Below are positions 1 through 8,140 of a DNA stretch of 64,000 nt, in pieces. Under the pieces are notes generated by a model, which saw nothing but the letters and a program-made list of their open reading frames with translations, did not search any database and was not told the DNA's origin. Position 1 is the first letter of the stretch, and every line of letters starts with the position of its first letter. The position numbers were made by a program, and so were the translations under genes. The DNA is from an uncultured Candidatus Melainabacteria bacterium (lineage in GTDB: Bacteria; Cyanobacteriota; Vampirovibrionia; Gastranaerophilales; Gastranaerophilaceae): assembly GCA_934754425.1 (NCBI GenBank), contig CAKVIN010000005.1, positions 1 to 64,000 on the forward strand. Reading direction: 5' to 3'.

Positions 1-35
1 CTTAAAAATTGCTCATACAAAACACAATTAGGTCC

Positions 36-80
36 GTCCCGTCCCGTCCCGTCCCGTCCCGTCCCGTCCCGTCCCGTCCC
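36..80. repeat. GTCCC pentanucleotide tandem array
   Basis: Nine uninterrupted copies of GTCCC, preceded by a truncated GTCC at 32-35 and followed by GT. It is fully GC-rich on one strand in a very AT-rich surrounding. No reading frame covers it, and 1-360 holds no convincing gene. It lies near the window edge, so its neighbour on the left is unknown. Confidence 0.97.
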
Positions 81-360
81 GTTAGGCATTATGATTGAAT
101 TTCATACCATTGTAAAGTTTTTCTTATTTGCTTAACAATTGATAACATTTCGTTACATTTATATTTGGGTGAGTTCAAGAAACAATCGCAACACTAAAAT
201 ATTGAATTTTTTTGTTTGAGTGTCATTTAATTAAAAATTTTCATCGGTCTTTTCAATTATACTTACAAACTTGTAAATATAACTACAAGCAAAAATTATT
301 TACCCCTTAATCCAATCTTCAACATACGCAATTACTTCTTCTTTTTTATATTAACTCAAT

Positions 361-401
361 AAAAAGAGCAGAATTTTTACAATAAAATTCTACTCTTTTT
401 T
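361..401. terminator. Bidirectional intrinsic terminator
   Basis: Inverted repeat 361-377 / 384-400 with one mismatch and a 6-nt loop; the A-run at the left foot and the T-run at the right foot make it usable on both strands. It can serve the minus-strand TSCPD gene and any plus-strand gene from left of the window. Confidence 0.75.
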
Positions 402-422
402 TATATTATCAAAATATAATGC

Positions 423-454
423 GTAGGGTGGGAAAAGCGTGAGCGGTTCCCACC
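423..454. repeat. Dispersed 32-nt hairpin repeat, copy 1
   Basis: Begins GTAGGGTGGG. Stem GGTGGGAA (427-434) pairs with TTCCCACC (447-454); inside it GC-GTGA-GC (437-444) forms a small stem with a GNRA-type loop. A second copy is at 44508-44539 on the minus strand, with 27 of 32 positions identical. Confidence 0.85.
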
Positions 455-465
455 GCAAACAAAAA

Positions 466-771
466 TTAAACCTTGATTTCACTCTTTGCTTTCAAGTAAG
501 CTTCTATACCTTTTGTAAGTTGATCAGGACAACTTGTAGGACGACTGCCACATGGCAAACCGCTTAATTTTGGGACGATATCATTAATATTCATCCCTTT
601 GATTAGAATCCCTATTCCACTAAGATTACCGTTACAACCACCAACAAACTCTACATCTTGTATTACATCATCTTTTATTCGCATTTGCATCATTTTGCAA
701 CAAACACCTTTAGGTTGATATTGAACAATATCCACACCATTCACATTATTGATTTTAATGTCATCGCTCAT
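466..771 (-). CDS. TSCPD domain-containing protein (TIGR03905 type)
   Basis: A 101-residue protein with the signature TSCPD at residues 79-83, inside CGSRPTSCPDQL, and a GGCNGNLSGI segment at 44-53. These match the small stand-alone TSCPD family (TIGR03905). The TSCPD domain is also found attached to B12-dependent ribonucleotide reductases; the stand-alone form has no settled function, although its conserved cysteines (C24, C25, C46, C74, C81) suggest a metal or redox site. The start ATG is preceded by AGGAG. It appears monocistronic, flanked downstream by the 423-454 hairpin and the terminator at 361-401. Family call is firm; role unknown. Confidence 0.85.
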   Translation of the reverse strand: MSDDIKINNVNGVDIVQYQPKGVCCKMMQMRIKDDVIQDVEFVGGCNGNLSGIGILIKGMNINDIVPKLSGLPCGSRPTSCPDQLTKGIEAYLKAKSEIKV

Positions 772-853
772 AATATTCTCCTTATCAATGAATTCAATCC
801 TAATCTTGATTATATCATTTTACTTTAACATAATCAATTATTACATTGTTTTG

Positions 854-862
854 TGATATTAT
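854..862 (+). promoter_or_regulatory. Extended -10 element for a likely leaderless mRNA
   Basis: TGATATTAT (TG, one base, TATTAT) ends 6 nt before the ATG at 869. No Shine-Dalgarno is present, so transcription would begin at or next to the start codon. No clear -35 is visible. Confidence 0.45.
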
Positions 863-868
863 AAACTT

Positions 869-1591
869 ATGGCTAATGTTACAAAAATAGGTTTTTGGGG
901 ATATCCCAATCCGGATATTATTAATAAAACAAAACTAAATTATCCAAATGCAGAGTGGATTGATTTAGATATTGATTTTAAATATCCAAAAACAAATATT
1001 TTACCGGAATCCTATTGTAAAATTATTCGCAATATTGTAGATAATGCGTTTTATTTAAAACCGGAACTTATTCTAGCCCCCATTGGCAAAGATAAATGTG
1101 ATAGCGGTTGGTTTGCATCAAAAATTCTAGCTGATATGGGATTTAATGTCATTCAAACTATTTTTGAAGATTTAGCACCCAAAAAAGAACTCAAGATTTC
1201 AACAAGCAATTTACCTCTTTTTGACAAGATTACAATGATTACAGGAGATATTATTACTCCTCAAAATCATAATAATTTATTACAAATTCCGGCAGAATTT
1301 GGTTTTTGGGGGGTTCCACCAAATGATTTAGATATATTAAAACTTTTTCCAAATACGACCCACGTTTATGGCTGGACAAGATGCGTCGAAGCCGGAACTC
1401 CTGCGGACATAGACTTAGAAATGTTTGTTGATGAAAATATCCCAACTGTATTTTATGCACAAGCATTTTGTGCAAAATCTCAACTTGCAAAATATTTAGC
1501 CGATAAGTACAACGGACTTTACATTGATATAGATGACTATGCCTCTAATTCAATAAAAGCAAAAGTTGAAGCTTTTTTAAGATTAAGCTAA
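869..1591 (+). CDS. Conserved-looking hypothetical protein with duplicated GFWG motif
   Basis: A 240-residue soluble protein that I do not recognise. The motif GFWG followed by a proline-rich turn occurs twice, at residues 8-11 and 145-148, and each copy is followed by an FPN/YPN turn, an acidic strand and an alpha/beta-like stretch. This suggests an internal duplication of a roughly 100-residue unit. Cysteines at C50, C77, C172 and C201, and GWTRC near 168-172, could form a metal or thiol site. There is no signal peptide or membrane segment. No Shine-Dalgarno precedes the ATG; a -10-like element lies 6 nt upstream. Its stop overlaps the end of a possible convergent small ORF at 1588-1746. 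Confidence 0.8.
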   Translation: MANVTKIGFWGYPNPDIINKTKLNYPNAEWIDLDIDFKYPKTNILPESYCKIIRNIVDNAFYLKPELILAPIGKDKCDSGWFASKILADMGFNVIQTIFEDLAPKKELKISTSNLPLFDKITMITGDIITPQNHNNLLQIPAEFGFWGVPPNDLDILKLFPNTTHVYGWTRCVEAGTPADIDLEMFVDENIPTVFYAQAFCAKSQLAKYLADKYNGLYIDIDDYASNSIKAKVEAFLRLS

Positions 1592-1746
1592 ACAATTTCT
1601 CGATTTTCCATTGAAAAATTTGAAAGATTATATTTTAAATAAAGAATTCTACTTGATGAAATAATCGCAAATTTCATCTTCTGTATATACTTTTCTCTAT
1701 CAAACTCCTTTTGCAATTCATTTTGCCTTAATTTTGCTTCTGACAT
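1588..1746 (-). CDS. Possible small protein (52 aa), convergent
   Basis: An open frame of 52 codons on the minus strand, starting MSEAKLRQNE and ending in MENREIV, highly charged and probably helical in its first half. GAGG lies 11 nt before the ATG. Its stop overlaps the stop of the plus-strand gene ending at 1591. No homologue is recognised; coding status is uncertain. The rest of 1747-1951 shows nothing definite. Confidence 0.4.
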   Translation of the reverse strand: MSEAKLRQNELQKEFDREKYIQKMKFAIISSSRILYLKYNLSNFSMENREIV

Positions 1747-1951
1747 AGATTATACATCCTCACTGTTATTCCTAGATTTATTGCTATATATACAAAGTTA
1801 TATAAGCTTAGAAAATTGCTTTTTTTATTAATATTACAGTTATTTTGTAACAAAACTAAATATTCAATAATAAATTCCTAATATATATAGAGTATTGTAT
1901 AAAATTTTAAAAACAGATATAATTTCTTATATAGTAATAGGAGAGAAATAT

Positions 1952-2203
1952 ATGTTACCGATAATTACAGAAGAAATGTCGTCTGAAATATTTACAGAAG
2001 CCTTTCAGGATGTTCAAGCATGGCGAAAAAACATGGTTCAATATTTAAAAGAAGAAAATCCTGAAATTAATAGTGCGATATTAGAAGTAGCAAAACATGA
2101 TGAAAGTGTTGATTTAAAAGCAGTTGCTTTAGGTGCTTATTTATCATACAGATTGCTTGAAGTTGCAACAGAAAATGATGCTTTAGGAATTTCCGAAGAA
2201 TAA
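1952..2203 (+). CDS. Small acidic helical hypothetical protein
   Basis: An 83-residue protein starting MLPIITEEM. The frame is open upstream to 1895, but the ATG at 1952 is chosen because TAGGAGAG lies just before it and the upstream extension is a poor coding stretch. The sequence is rich in Glu, Asp and Ala (for example EVAKHDESVDLKAVALGAY) and should form helices; no membrane segment, cysteine pair or known motif is visible. It stands alone between the unknown gene at 869 and the ribosomal cluster. Function unknown. Confidence 0.65.
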   Translation: MLPIITEEMSSEIFTEAFQDVQAWRKNMVQYLKEENPEINSAILEVAKHDESVDLKAVALGAYLSYRLLEVATENDALGISEE

Positions 2204-2548
2204 TAGAAGAATTGCGTATCAACCACTTGAAAACATTATGTTTTAATATTTGATAAAAAGAATGATGTAATAATTACTTTTTGAATAATTTCAAAAAGTA
2301 ATTATTGTACAAAAATATCAACATTTATTATATTTTTTATTTTCAGCAATATAAAAGGTGCGCCTTAAAACGCACCCAATATATTTTTATTATCAGATTT
2401 ACTGATTTTAACTCACCAAATCGGTAACCTTATTACCTAATATCTATCTGACAACACGGTCGTTCTACTTCGAGGATGACTCGTAATAACAATCTAAACT
2501 TGTTTCTTTAACCTATATCATCCGACCAAATGTCTACGTGCGTAGCAA
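2204..2548. other. Intergenic stretch between unknown gene and ribosomal cluster
   Basis: Holds the terminator at 2357-2376 and otherwise no open frame, RNA gene or repeat that I can support. The part 2401-2548 is more GC-balanced than the genome average, like other spacers inside the ribosomal cluster. Confidence 0.6.
2357..2376 (-). terminator. Terminator of the S10-spc block
   Basis: GGTGCG (2357-2362) pairs with CGCACC (2371-2376); read on the minus strand the stem is followed by TTTTATATT. It lies 170 nt past the rpsN stop, so the cluster ends after rpsN instead of continuing into rpsH. Confidence 0.7.
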
Positions 2549-2755
2549 CTACCAGCTAGCTTTAGTTACGCCAGGTAATAAACCTTGGTGAGCCATTTTT
2601 CTTAAACAAATTCTGCAAAGACCGAAATCTCTGTGGAAACCGTGAGGTCTTCCGCAAATGCTGCATCTGTTATGAAGTCTAACTTTTGGGTATTTACCCT
2701 TAGCAGCTAACAATTCTCTTGCGTGTTCTTTGTTTATCATCGCTTTTTTAGCCAT
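2549..2755 (-). CDS. rpsN: 30S ribosomal protein S14, zinc-binding type
   Basis: A 68-residue S14 of the short zinc (type Z/C+) form: CSICG and CRICL supply two CxxC pairs, and the end GVTKASW is the conserved S14 tail. It is slightly longer than the usual 61 residues because of an N-terminal MAKKAMINKEHAREL segment. S14 sits in the 30S head near S3 and S19. It is the last gene of this block; in most bacteria rpsH would follow, but here a terminator does. Confidence 0.97.
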   Translation of the reverse strand: MAKKAMINKEHARELLAAKGKYPKVRLHNRCSICGRPHGFHRDFGLCRICLRKMAHQGLLPGVTKASW

Positions 2756-2844
2756 GATTTTCTCCTTTATAAAAATTAGTTTCTAACTATTTATCTTGTA
2801 CAATCGGGATTTAACAATCCATCTGTACTACCTATCAACTACTA

Positions 2845-3402
2845 TTATTTGTTCATTCCTTTGAATGGCATACCTAATAGTCTTAATAATTCTCTTGCTT
2901 CATCATCTGTATTAGCAGTTGTGATAACAGATACGTTCATACCTTTTACCAAATCAACTTCTTCATAAGTGATTTCAGGGAACAAAGATTGTTCCTTCAA
3001 ACCAAGAGTATAGTTACCTCTGCCATCAAAACTCTTAGCTGAAATACCTCTAAAGTCACGAATACGTGGAAGAACAACACAGATTAACTTTTGCAAGAAA
3101 TCATACATTCTTTCACCACGCAAAGTAACCATAGCACCAACAGGCATCCCTTCTCTCAATTTATAAGAAGCGATAGATTTCTTTGCTTTTGTAACCATTG
3201 CTTTTTGACCAGCAATTTTTGTTAACTGAGCTTGAATTGCATCAGCAATTTTTGAATTGTGAGAAGCTTCACCAACACCCATGTTCAAAACGATTTTGTG
3301 AAGTCTAGGAATCATCATATCGTTTTTGTAACCAAATTTTTCTTTAAGTGCTGCTTTTACATCTTCTTCATATTTTGCTCTTAAGCTTTTAGTTCTTGTC
3401 AT
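2845..3402 (-). CDS. rplE: 50S ribosomal protein L5
   Basis: A 185-residue L5, close to the usual 180. Recognised by IVLNMGVGEA near the N-terminus, VTLRGERMYDFLQKLI in the middle and IRDFRGI after it. L5 binds 5S rRNA in the central protuberance. The start ATG has AAAGGAAA upstream. It lies between rplX and rpsN, the standard spc order, but with spacers of 102 and 89 nt instead of near-contact. Confidence 0.98.
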   Translation of the reverse strand: MTRTKSLRAKYEEDVKAALKEKFGYKNDMMIPRLHKIVLNMGVGEASHNSKIADAIQAQLTKIAGQKAMVTKAKKSIASYKLREGMPVGAMVTLRGERMYDFLQKLICVVLPRIRDFRGISAKSFDGRGNYTLGLKEQSLFPEITYEEVDLVKGMNVSVITTANTDDEARELLRLLGMPFKGMNK

Positions 3403-3504
3403 TTTTCTTTTCCTTTTCTTAGTGACGGAATTAGTATCAAGTTAATACGGAATAATAATCTCAGAGTTGCTTAATCCTCATCGGTATATTAAATCCGCCT
3501 CATA

Positions 3505-3843
3505 CTAAGCGTCTAACTGTTCACCACATTTTTTGCAAACGCGAACTTTCTTACCGTCCACTTCTACATGTTTAACTTTGGTAGGCTTTTCGCAACTTGG
3601 GCATACAATCATTACATTAGAAGAATCAATAGGAGCTTCTTTCTTAATCAAGCCGCCTTGAATTCCGTATGCAGGATTTGCTTTGGTAGCCTTGGTAATC
3701 ATGTTAACACCTTCTACTACAACTTTTGATTCAGATGGAATAGATTTTTTGATGTTACCAGTCTTTCCTTTATCCTTGCCTGCTGTGATGATAACTCTAT
3801 CACCAGTTTTTACATGCAAGCTTTTTTTATTACTATCTGTCAT
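3505..3843 (-). CDS. rplX: 50S ribosomal protein L24 with C-terminal zinc ribbon
   Basis: A 112-residue L24: the KOW motif HVKTGDRVIITAGKDKGK near residues 10-27, then VEGVNMITKA. The C-terminus keeps two cysteine pairs (CPSC and CKKC), giving the metal-binding form. L24 starts assembly of the 50S subunit. Normal position after rplN. Start supported by a GGAG-like site in the preceding spacer. Confidence 0.97.
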   Translation of the reverse strand: MTDSNKKSLHVKTGDRVIITAGKDKGKTGNIKKSIPSESKVVVEGVNMITKATKANPAYGIQGGLIKKEAPIDSSNVMIVCPSCEKPTKVKHVEVDGKKVRVCKKCGEQLDA

Positions 3844-3937
3844 TTTTTTTCTCCGTTTGAATTTTTGGATTTTATCCTATATTCTATATACCCGTGAGCG
3901 GAAGTCATTACTTCATCACGGCTTCTAACCACCGACC

Positions 3938-4306
3938 CTAGATAACTTCTGGAGCCAATGAAACAATCTTCATGAAGTTTTTATCACGAAGTTCTCTTGC
4001 TACAGGTCCGAAAACACGAGTTCCACGTGGGTTACCGTCTTTGTTAATAATAACAGCTGCGTTTTCATCAAATCTGATTACAGAACCGTCAGCACGTTTA
4101 ATATCGTGTTTAGTTCTTACGATAACTGCTTTTACAACTTCAGACTTTTTAACTGTCATATTTGGAGTTGCATCCTTAACAGTTGCAACAACAACATCAC
4201 CAACAGCCGCAAACTTTTTATTTGAGCTTCCCATTACACGGATAACTAATAATTCTTTAGCACCTGTATTATCTGCTACTACTAGTCTAGTTTCTTGTTG
4301 TATCAT
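3938..4306 (-). CDS. rplN: 50S ribosomal protein L14
   Basis: The canonical product is 122 residues from MIQQETRLVVADNTGAKEL. The frame is open 16 codons further (to 4354), but the inner ATG at 4306 gives the exact family length and has AAGGAAA a few bases upstream, so I choose it. L14 contacts L19 and 16S rRNA at the subunit bridge. Preceded by a 144-nt spacer after rpsQ. Confidence 0.97.
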   Translation of the reverse strand: MIQQETRLVVADNTGAKELLVIRVMGSSNKKFAAVGDVVVATVKDATPNMTVKKSEVVKAVIVRTKHDIKRADGSVIRFDENAAVIINKDGNPRGTRVFGPVARELRDKNFMKIVSLAPEVI

Positions 4307-4450
4307 TTTTCCGTTTCCTTTTGTTTTTGCTAGGGGAAAATAAATTTCCCCCAACCTTATTCTCTTTTAGGCTCAGTAAATCTTATTACTTTACCCCCTG
4401 TACGTCCATGAACCTTGCGTTAGATTCACCCGAACAGTATTTTTTAATTA

Positions 4451-4696
4451 CTACTTAGCTTTTTCTACGATAGATTCAACAACCCATCTTTTGTCACCTG
4501 AAATTGGTTTTGACTCGATAATTCTAACGATATCACCAATACCGCATTCATTCTTTTCATCATGAGCTTTGTAGTTTTTGTTAGATTCGATAATCTTTTT
4601 ATATTTTGGGTGTGGATCATATGACGCAACTTTTACGACAACTGTCTTATCCATTTTGTCACTAACTACAACACCTTGTCTTTCTTTTTTAGGCAT
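4451..4696 (-). CDS. rpsQ: 30S ribosomal protein S17
   Basis: An 81-residue S17 with the OB-fold signature GVVVSDKMDKTVVVKV and, later, GDIVRIIESKPISGDKRW. It binds 16S rRNA helices of the 30S body. Its start overlaps the end of rpmC by 8 nt, so the two are translationally coupled. Confidence 0.97.
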   Translation of the reverse strand: MPKKERQGVVVSDKMDKTVVVKVASYDPHPKYKKIIESNKNYKAHDEKNECGIGDIVRIIESKPISGDKRWVVESIVEKAK

Positions 4697-4886
4697 TTGA
4701 CACCTCTTTTTCCTTAATTACAGTTTTTGCTTGAGCTACTAATCTTTTTGTTTTAGAAATCTCTGCAGTATTTTCTAATTTATGCATAGATTTTTGTATT
4801 CTAAAATTAAGCAATTGTTTTTTAGAATCTTCAACAAATTGTTTTAACTCATCAACTGTTTTTTCACGCATTTCACTTAATTTCAT
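4689..4886 (-). CDS. rpmC: 50S ribosomal protein L29
   Basis: A 65-residue helical L29: starts MKLSEMREKTVDELKQ and carries the LNFRIQKSMHKLEN segment typical of the family. L29 sits at the exit tunnel near L23. Overlaps rpsQ by 8 nt; 27 nt behind rplP. Confidence 0.96.
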   Translation of the reverse strand: MKLSEMREKTVDELKQFVEDSKKQLLNFRIQKSMHKLENTAEISKTKRLVAQAKTVIKEKEVSNA

Positions 4887-4913
4887 TTTTATTTTTCCTT
4901 AATTTTTTACAAA

Positions 4914-5327
4914 TTATACAGATTCTTTTTCTACAACTTTAACCTTGATAGGTAATTTTTGAGCTGCTAATTCCAAAGCATTAATAGCAATTGCTCTATC
5001 AAAATAATCAAGTTCAAACAAGATTCTGTTTGGTTTTACTACAGATACCCAGTACTCAACATTACCTTTACCTGAACCCATACGAGTTTCAGCAGGTTTT
5101 GCTGTAATAGGTTTATCTGGGAATATCTTAATCCATACGTTACCGCCACGTTTGATTTCACGAGTCATAGCACGTCTTGCAGCTTCTATCTGACGGCTTG
5201 TAATCCATCCAGGTTCAACAGCCTTAAGTGCATAACGACCAAATTCGAATTGAGTACCTCTAGTTTCAGTACCTTTCATTCTACCTTTCATCATCTTGCG
5301 GTATTTTGTCTTTTTTGGCATTAACAT
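4914..5327 (-). CDS. rplP: 50S ribosomal protein L16
   Basis: A 137-residue L16 with MPKKTKYRK at the start, GRYALKAVEPGWITSRQIEAARRAMTR style signature near residues 31-55, and RMGSGKGNVEYWV. The first ATG (5327) has GGAG 9 nt upstream, a better spacing than the ATG two codons later (5321) that would give the canonical MPKKT start. L16 helps position aminoacyl-tRNA in the A site. Confidence 0.97.
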   Translation of the reverse strand: MLMPKKTKYRKMMKGRMKGTETRGTQFEFGRYALKAVEPGWITSRQIEAARRAMTREIKRGGNVWIKIFPDKPITAKPAETRMGSGKGNVEYWVSVVKPNRILFELDYFDRAIAINALELAAQKLPIKVKVVEKESV

Positions 5328-5350
5328 TATATTGTTCTCCTGTTATTTAC

Positions 5351-6082
5351 TTATTTTGTTTCTACAGGTCTACGTTTTCCACGTCTACCGTTGAAACGCT
5401 CACCTGATGAATTTTTTGAGTCTTTTGATTTAATGTTCATGTCTGCTTTTTCGCCAGGCATTAAGTTGCCTTTGAAAATCCAAACTTTAACACCAATCTT
5501 ACCCATGATTGTATCTGCTTCTGTGAAACCATAGTCAACATCAGCTCTAAGAGTTTGAAGAGGAATTCTTCCTTCTTTTGCCCATTCGCTTCTAGCAATT
5601 TCAGCACCGCCTAAACGACCAGATACCATAATTTTGATACCTTGAGCACCAGCTCTCATTGTTCTTTGCATAGCTTGTTTCATTGCACGTCTAAATGCAA
5701 TACGTTTTTCAAGCTGTTGAGCTACAGATTCAGCTACCAATAAAGCATCAACATCAATTCTTGCAACTTCAACCACATTGATGATTACCGGTTTGCCTAA
5801 ATATTTTGAAACTTCTGCTTTTAGTTCTTCAATACCTTGACCACCTCTACCTACTACAATACCAGGTTTAGCTGTTACTACAGTAATAGTTGTATTTTGA
5901 GCTTTTCTGTCAATCAAAATATTTGCAACACCAGCTGCATATAGTTTCTTTTTAACAAATTTTCTAATTTTAGCATCTTCTGCTACGAATTCAGCATAAT
6001 CTTTAATCTTTGCAAACCATGTGCTTGACCAAGGTCTGATTATACCTACTCTAAATCCGGTTGGATGTGTTTTTTGTCCCAT
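5351..6082 (-). CDS. rpsC: 30S ribosomal protein S3
   Basis: A 243-residue S3: MGQKTHPTGFRVGI at the start, a KH domain with GRGGQGIEELK, and the C-terminal S3 domain containing SGRLGGAEIARSEW and LRADVDYGF. The end is basic (NGRRGKRRP). S3 lines the mRNA entry channel. Spacing to rplV is 13 nt. Confidence 0.98.
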   Translation of the reverse strand: MGQKTHPTGFRVGIIRPWSSTWFAKIKDYAEFVAEDAKIRKFVKKKLYAAGVANILIDRKAQNTTITVVTAKPGIVVGRGGQGIEELKAEVSKYLGKPVIINVVEVARIDVDALLVAESVAQQLEKRIAFRRAMKQAMQRTMRAGAQGIKIMVSGRLGGAEIARSEWAKEGRIPLQTLRADVDYGFTEADTIMGKIGVKVWIFKGNLMPGEKADMNIKSKDSKNSSGERFNGRRGKRRPVETK

Positions 6083-6095
6083 TTCCTTTATTCCT

Positions 6096-6434
6096 CTATT
6101 TTACTGCATCACTAACTTTAATTGTGAGGTGAGATGTACGTTTGAGTCTTTTGTATATACGACCTTGAGCTCTTGGTTTACCTCTTTTGTAAGTTACACT
6201 CTCGTCCGCAAAAATTTCAGAAATTTTTAGGGCGTCAGCTTTTACACCTGCTTGTTCAAAAGCGTTTGCAGCAGCTGCTTTCAAATTTTTCTCAACAACT
6301 TTAGCTGCAAAGTATGGCATAAAACGTAACATATCAAGAGCGTCAGTAACAGCTTTTCCTCTAACTTCATTGATTACTCTGCGAAGTTTTCTAACTGTCA
6401 TTTTTATGTTTGTTTGTCTTGCTTTAGCTTCCAT
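6096..6434 (-). CDS. rplV: 50S ribosomal protein L22
   Basis: A 112-residue L22 with the KMTVRKLRRVINEVRGK segment and, at the C-terminus, the extended hairpin region PRAQGRIYKRLKRTSHLTI that reaches into the exit tunnel. Usual place between rpsS and rpsC. SD-like AAGGAAAA lies before the ATG. Confidence 0.97.
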   Translation of the reverse strand: MEAKARQTNIKMTVRKLRRVINEVRGKAVTDALDMLRFMPYFAAKVVEKNLKAAAANAFEQAGVKADALKISEIFADESVTYKRGKPRAQGRIYKRLKRTSHLTIKVSDAVK

Positions 6435-6490
6435 TTTTATTTTCCTTATATTTCTTTTTAATTAAGTTTTAATCAAAAATCCTGTACAGA

Positions 6491-6769
6491 TTATTTACGT
6501 TTTGCAGTTTTATCAGCCGCATGACCTCTGTATAGTCTTGTCGGTGCGAATTCGCCCAACTTGTGTCCAATCATTTGTTCTGTTACGTAAACCGGAACAT
6601 GAGTCTTGCCGTTGTGTACAGCAATTGTATGTCCCAACATATCAGGAATAATCATGGATGCTCTTGACCAAGTCTTAACAACTTTATGTTCAGAATTTTC
6701 ATTCATTTTGTTAATTTTCTTTTGAAGAGCTTCTTCTACGTATGGGCCCTTTTTTAATGAACGTGCCAT
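6491..6769 (-). CDS. rpsS: 30S ribosomal protein S19
   Basis: A 92-residue S19: MARSLKKGPYVEE at the start and the central signature SRASMIIPDMLGHTIAVHNG with GHKLGEFAPTR. It forms a complex with S13 in the 30S head. AAGGAG precedes the ATG. Confidence 0.98.
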   Translation of the reverse strand: MARSLKKGPYVEEALQKKINKMNENSEHKVVKTWSRASMIIPDMLGHTIAVHNGKTHVPVYVTEQMIGHKLGEFAPTRLYRGHAADKTAKRK

Positions 6770-6818
6770 TAATTTCTCCTTTTATATATTTGTATTAATG
6801 TTCATAAAAATATTTTTT

Positions 6819-6857
6819 GCGCATTGGGTAAACATTTCTTAACATTTACCCTTACGC
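6819..6857 (-). other. Hairpin in the rplB-rpsS spacer
   Basis: GGGTAAA (6826-6832) pairs with TTTACCC (6845-6851), with further pairing of GCG and CGC at the foot. There is no T-run, so it is not an obvious terminator; it may protect or process the mRNA between rplB and rpsS. Confidence 0.5.
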
Positions 6858-6864
6858 ACATATC

Positions 6865-7692
6865 TTATTTTTTGCGACGACGAACAATAAGTTTGTCAGA
6901 CGCTTTACCTTTCTTTCTTGTTTTATAACCAAGAGCAGGTTTACCCCAAGGTGTTTTAGGATGTCCACCAGGACCGGTTTTACCTTCACCACCACCGTGA
7001 GGGTGATCACAAGGGTTCATTGTTACACCACGTACTGTAGGTCTGATACCCATATATCTTTTTCTACCAGCTTTACCGATTGATAAGTTTTTGAATTCTG
7101 CATTACCTAATGTACCAACAGTAGCCATACATTCTTTTCTTACCATTCTCATTTCACCAGAAGGTAATTTTATAGTTACATAAGCACCTTCTTTAGCCAT
7201 AACTTGTGCAAAGTTACCAGCTGAACGAACCATTTTACCGCCTCTACCTGGTTCAAGTTCAATATTGTGAACAATAGTACCAAGAGGAATTAATTCTAAT
7301 GGTAATGCATTACCAGTTTGAATTGCAGCTTCTGGACCGCTTACGATTACATCGCCTACATTTAAACCTTCCGGAGTAAGGATGTATCTTTTTTCACCAT
7401 CTGCATAGAATACTAAAGAAATTCTTACGTTTCTGTTTGGATCGTATTCAACAGTCTTAACTGTTGCAGGAACACCGAATTTTTCTCTTTTGAAGTCGAT
7501 GATACGGTAAGCTTGTTTTACACCGCCACCTTTATGACGACAAGTGATTCTACCGGTATTGTTTCTACCAGCAGTCTTGCTTATTTTCTTCAATAAAGAT
7601 TTTTCAGGAGTTGATGTAGTGATTTCTTGATAATCACTTTTTGTCATACCTCTTTGTCCCGGAGATGTCGGATTAATTTTACGAATTGCCAT
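6865..7692 (-). CDS. rplB: 50S ribosomal protein L2
   Basis: A 275-residue L2, the normal length. It has the N-terminal RNA-binding fold with GRITCRHKGGG, the middle SH3-like part, and the C-terminal signature MNPCDHPHGGGEGKTGPGG, in which the conserved histidine needed for peptidyl transferase assembly is kept. Start ATG has a GGAG site. Preceded by a 139-nt spacer after rplW. Confidence 0.99.
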   Translation of the reverse strand: MAIRKINPTSPGQRGMTKSDYQEITTSTPEKSLLKKISKTAGRNNTGRITCRHKGGGVKQAYRIIDFKREKFGVPATVKTVEYDPNRNVRISLVFYADGEKRYILTPEGLNVGDVIVSGPEAAIQTGNALPLELIPLGTIVHNIELEPGRGGKMVRSAGNFAQVMAKEGAYVTIKLPSGEMRMVRKECMATVGTLGNAEFKNLSIGKAGRKRYMGIRPTVRGVTMNPCDHPHGGGEGKTGPGGHPKTPWGKPALGYKTRKKGKASDKLIVRRRKK

Positions 7693-7800
7693 TTTATTTT
7701 CTCCTATTATTATCTTTTTGGCTACTGTAATTGAGAGTTACCCTTCGGGGTGAACCCCCACCCGAATTTCTAACTTTCGTAAAACTCAAGTTGAAATTCA

Positions 7801-7821
7801 ACCCTCCCCCTTGGAGAGGGG
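7801..7821. repeat. GC-rich palindrome of the CCCTC...GAGGG type
   Basis: ACCCTCCCCC then TTGGAGAGGGG in the rplW-rplB spacer: a compact C-rich/G-rich inverted repeat related in pattern to those at 9860-9884 and 54439-54459. Confidence 0.6.
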
Positions 7822-7831
7822 CACACAGCTA

Positions 7832-8140
7832 CTAAATAGCTGTCAATTCTTCGATTGGATCACCTTCGATAGTAACGATTGCTTTCTTTGAAGAATCTGT
7901 TCTACCAAATTTTAAACCCATTCTCTTTTCGTGAGATGGCATATAAACTGTTTGTACTTTCTTAACTTTTCTACCAGGGAAAGCCAATTCTACAGCTTGT
8001 GCAATTTCTACTTTAGTTGCGTTTTGTTGAACTTCAAAAGTATATTTACCTAAAGCTGTTGCCATCATTGATTTTTCAGTTATAATCGGTCTTTTGATTA
8101 CATCGTATAATTTTTCGATATTTCTTCTGTCTTTACTCAT
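7832..8140 (-). CDS. rplW: 50S ribosomal protein L23
   Basis: A 102-residue L23: DVIKRPIITEKSMMA near the N-terminus, then TFEVQQNATKVEIAQAVEL and the PGRKVKKVQT segment. L23 is the docking site at the tunnel exit for trigger factor and SRP. Its ATG overlaps the rplD stop by one base, so translation is coupled. Confidence 0.98.
   Translation of the reverse strand: MSKDRRNIEKLYDVIKRPIITEKSMMATALGKYTFEVQQNATKVEIAQAVELAFPGRKVKKVQTVYMPSHEKRMGLKFGRTDSSKKAIVTIEGDPIEELTAI

Noticed and set aside
36..80. CRISPR or centromere-like array
   Set aside because: Units are 5 nt without spacers; it is a microsatellite.
2401..2548. tRNA gene in the rpsN downstream spacer
   Set aside because: TTCGA-like words occur but no cloverleaf with an acceptor stem can be built.
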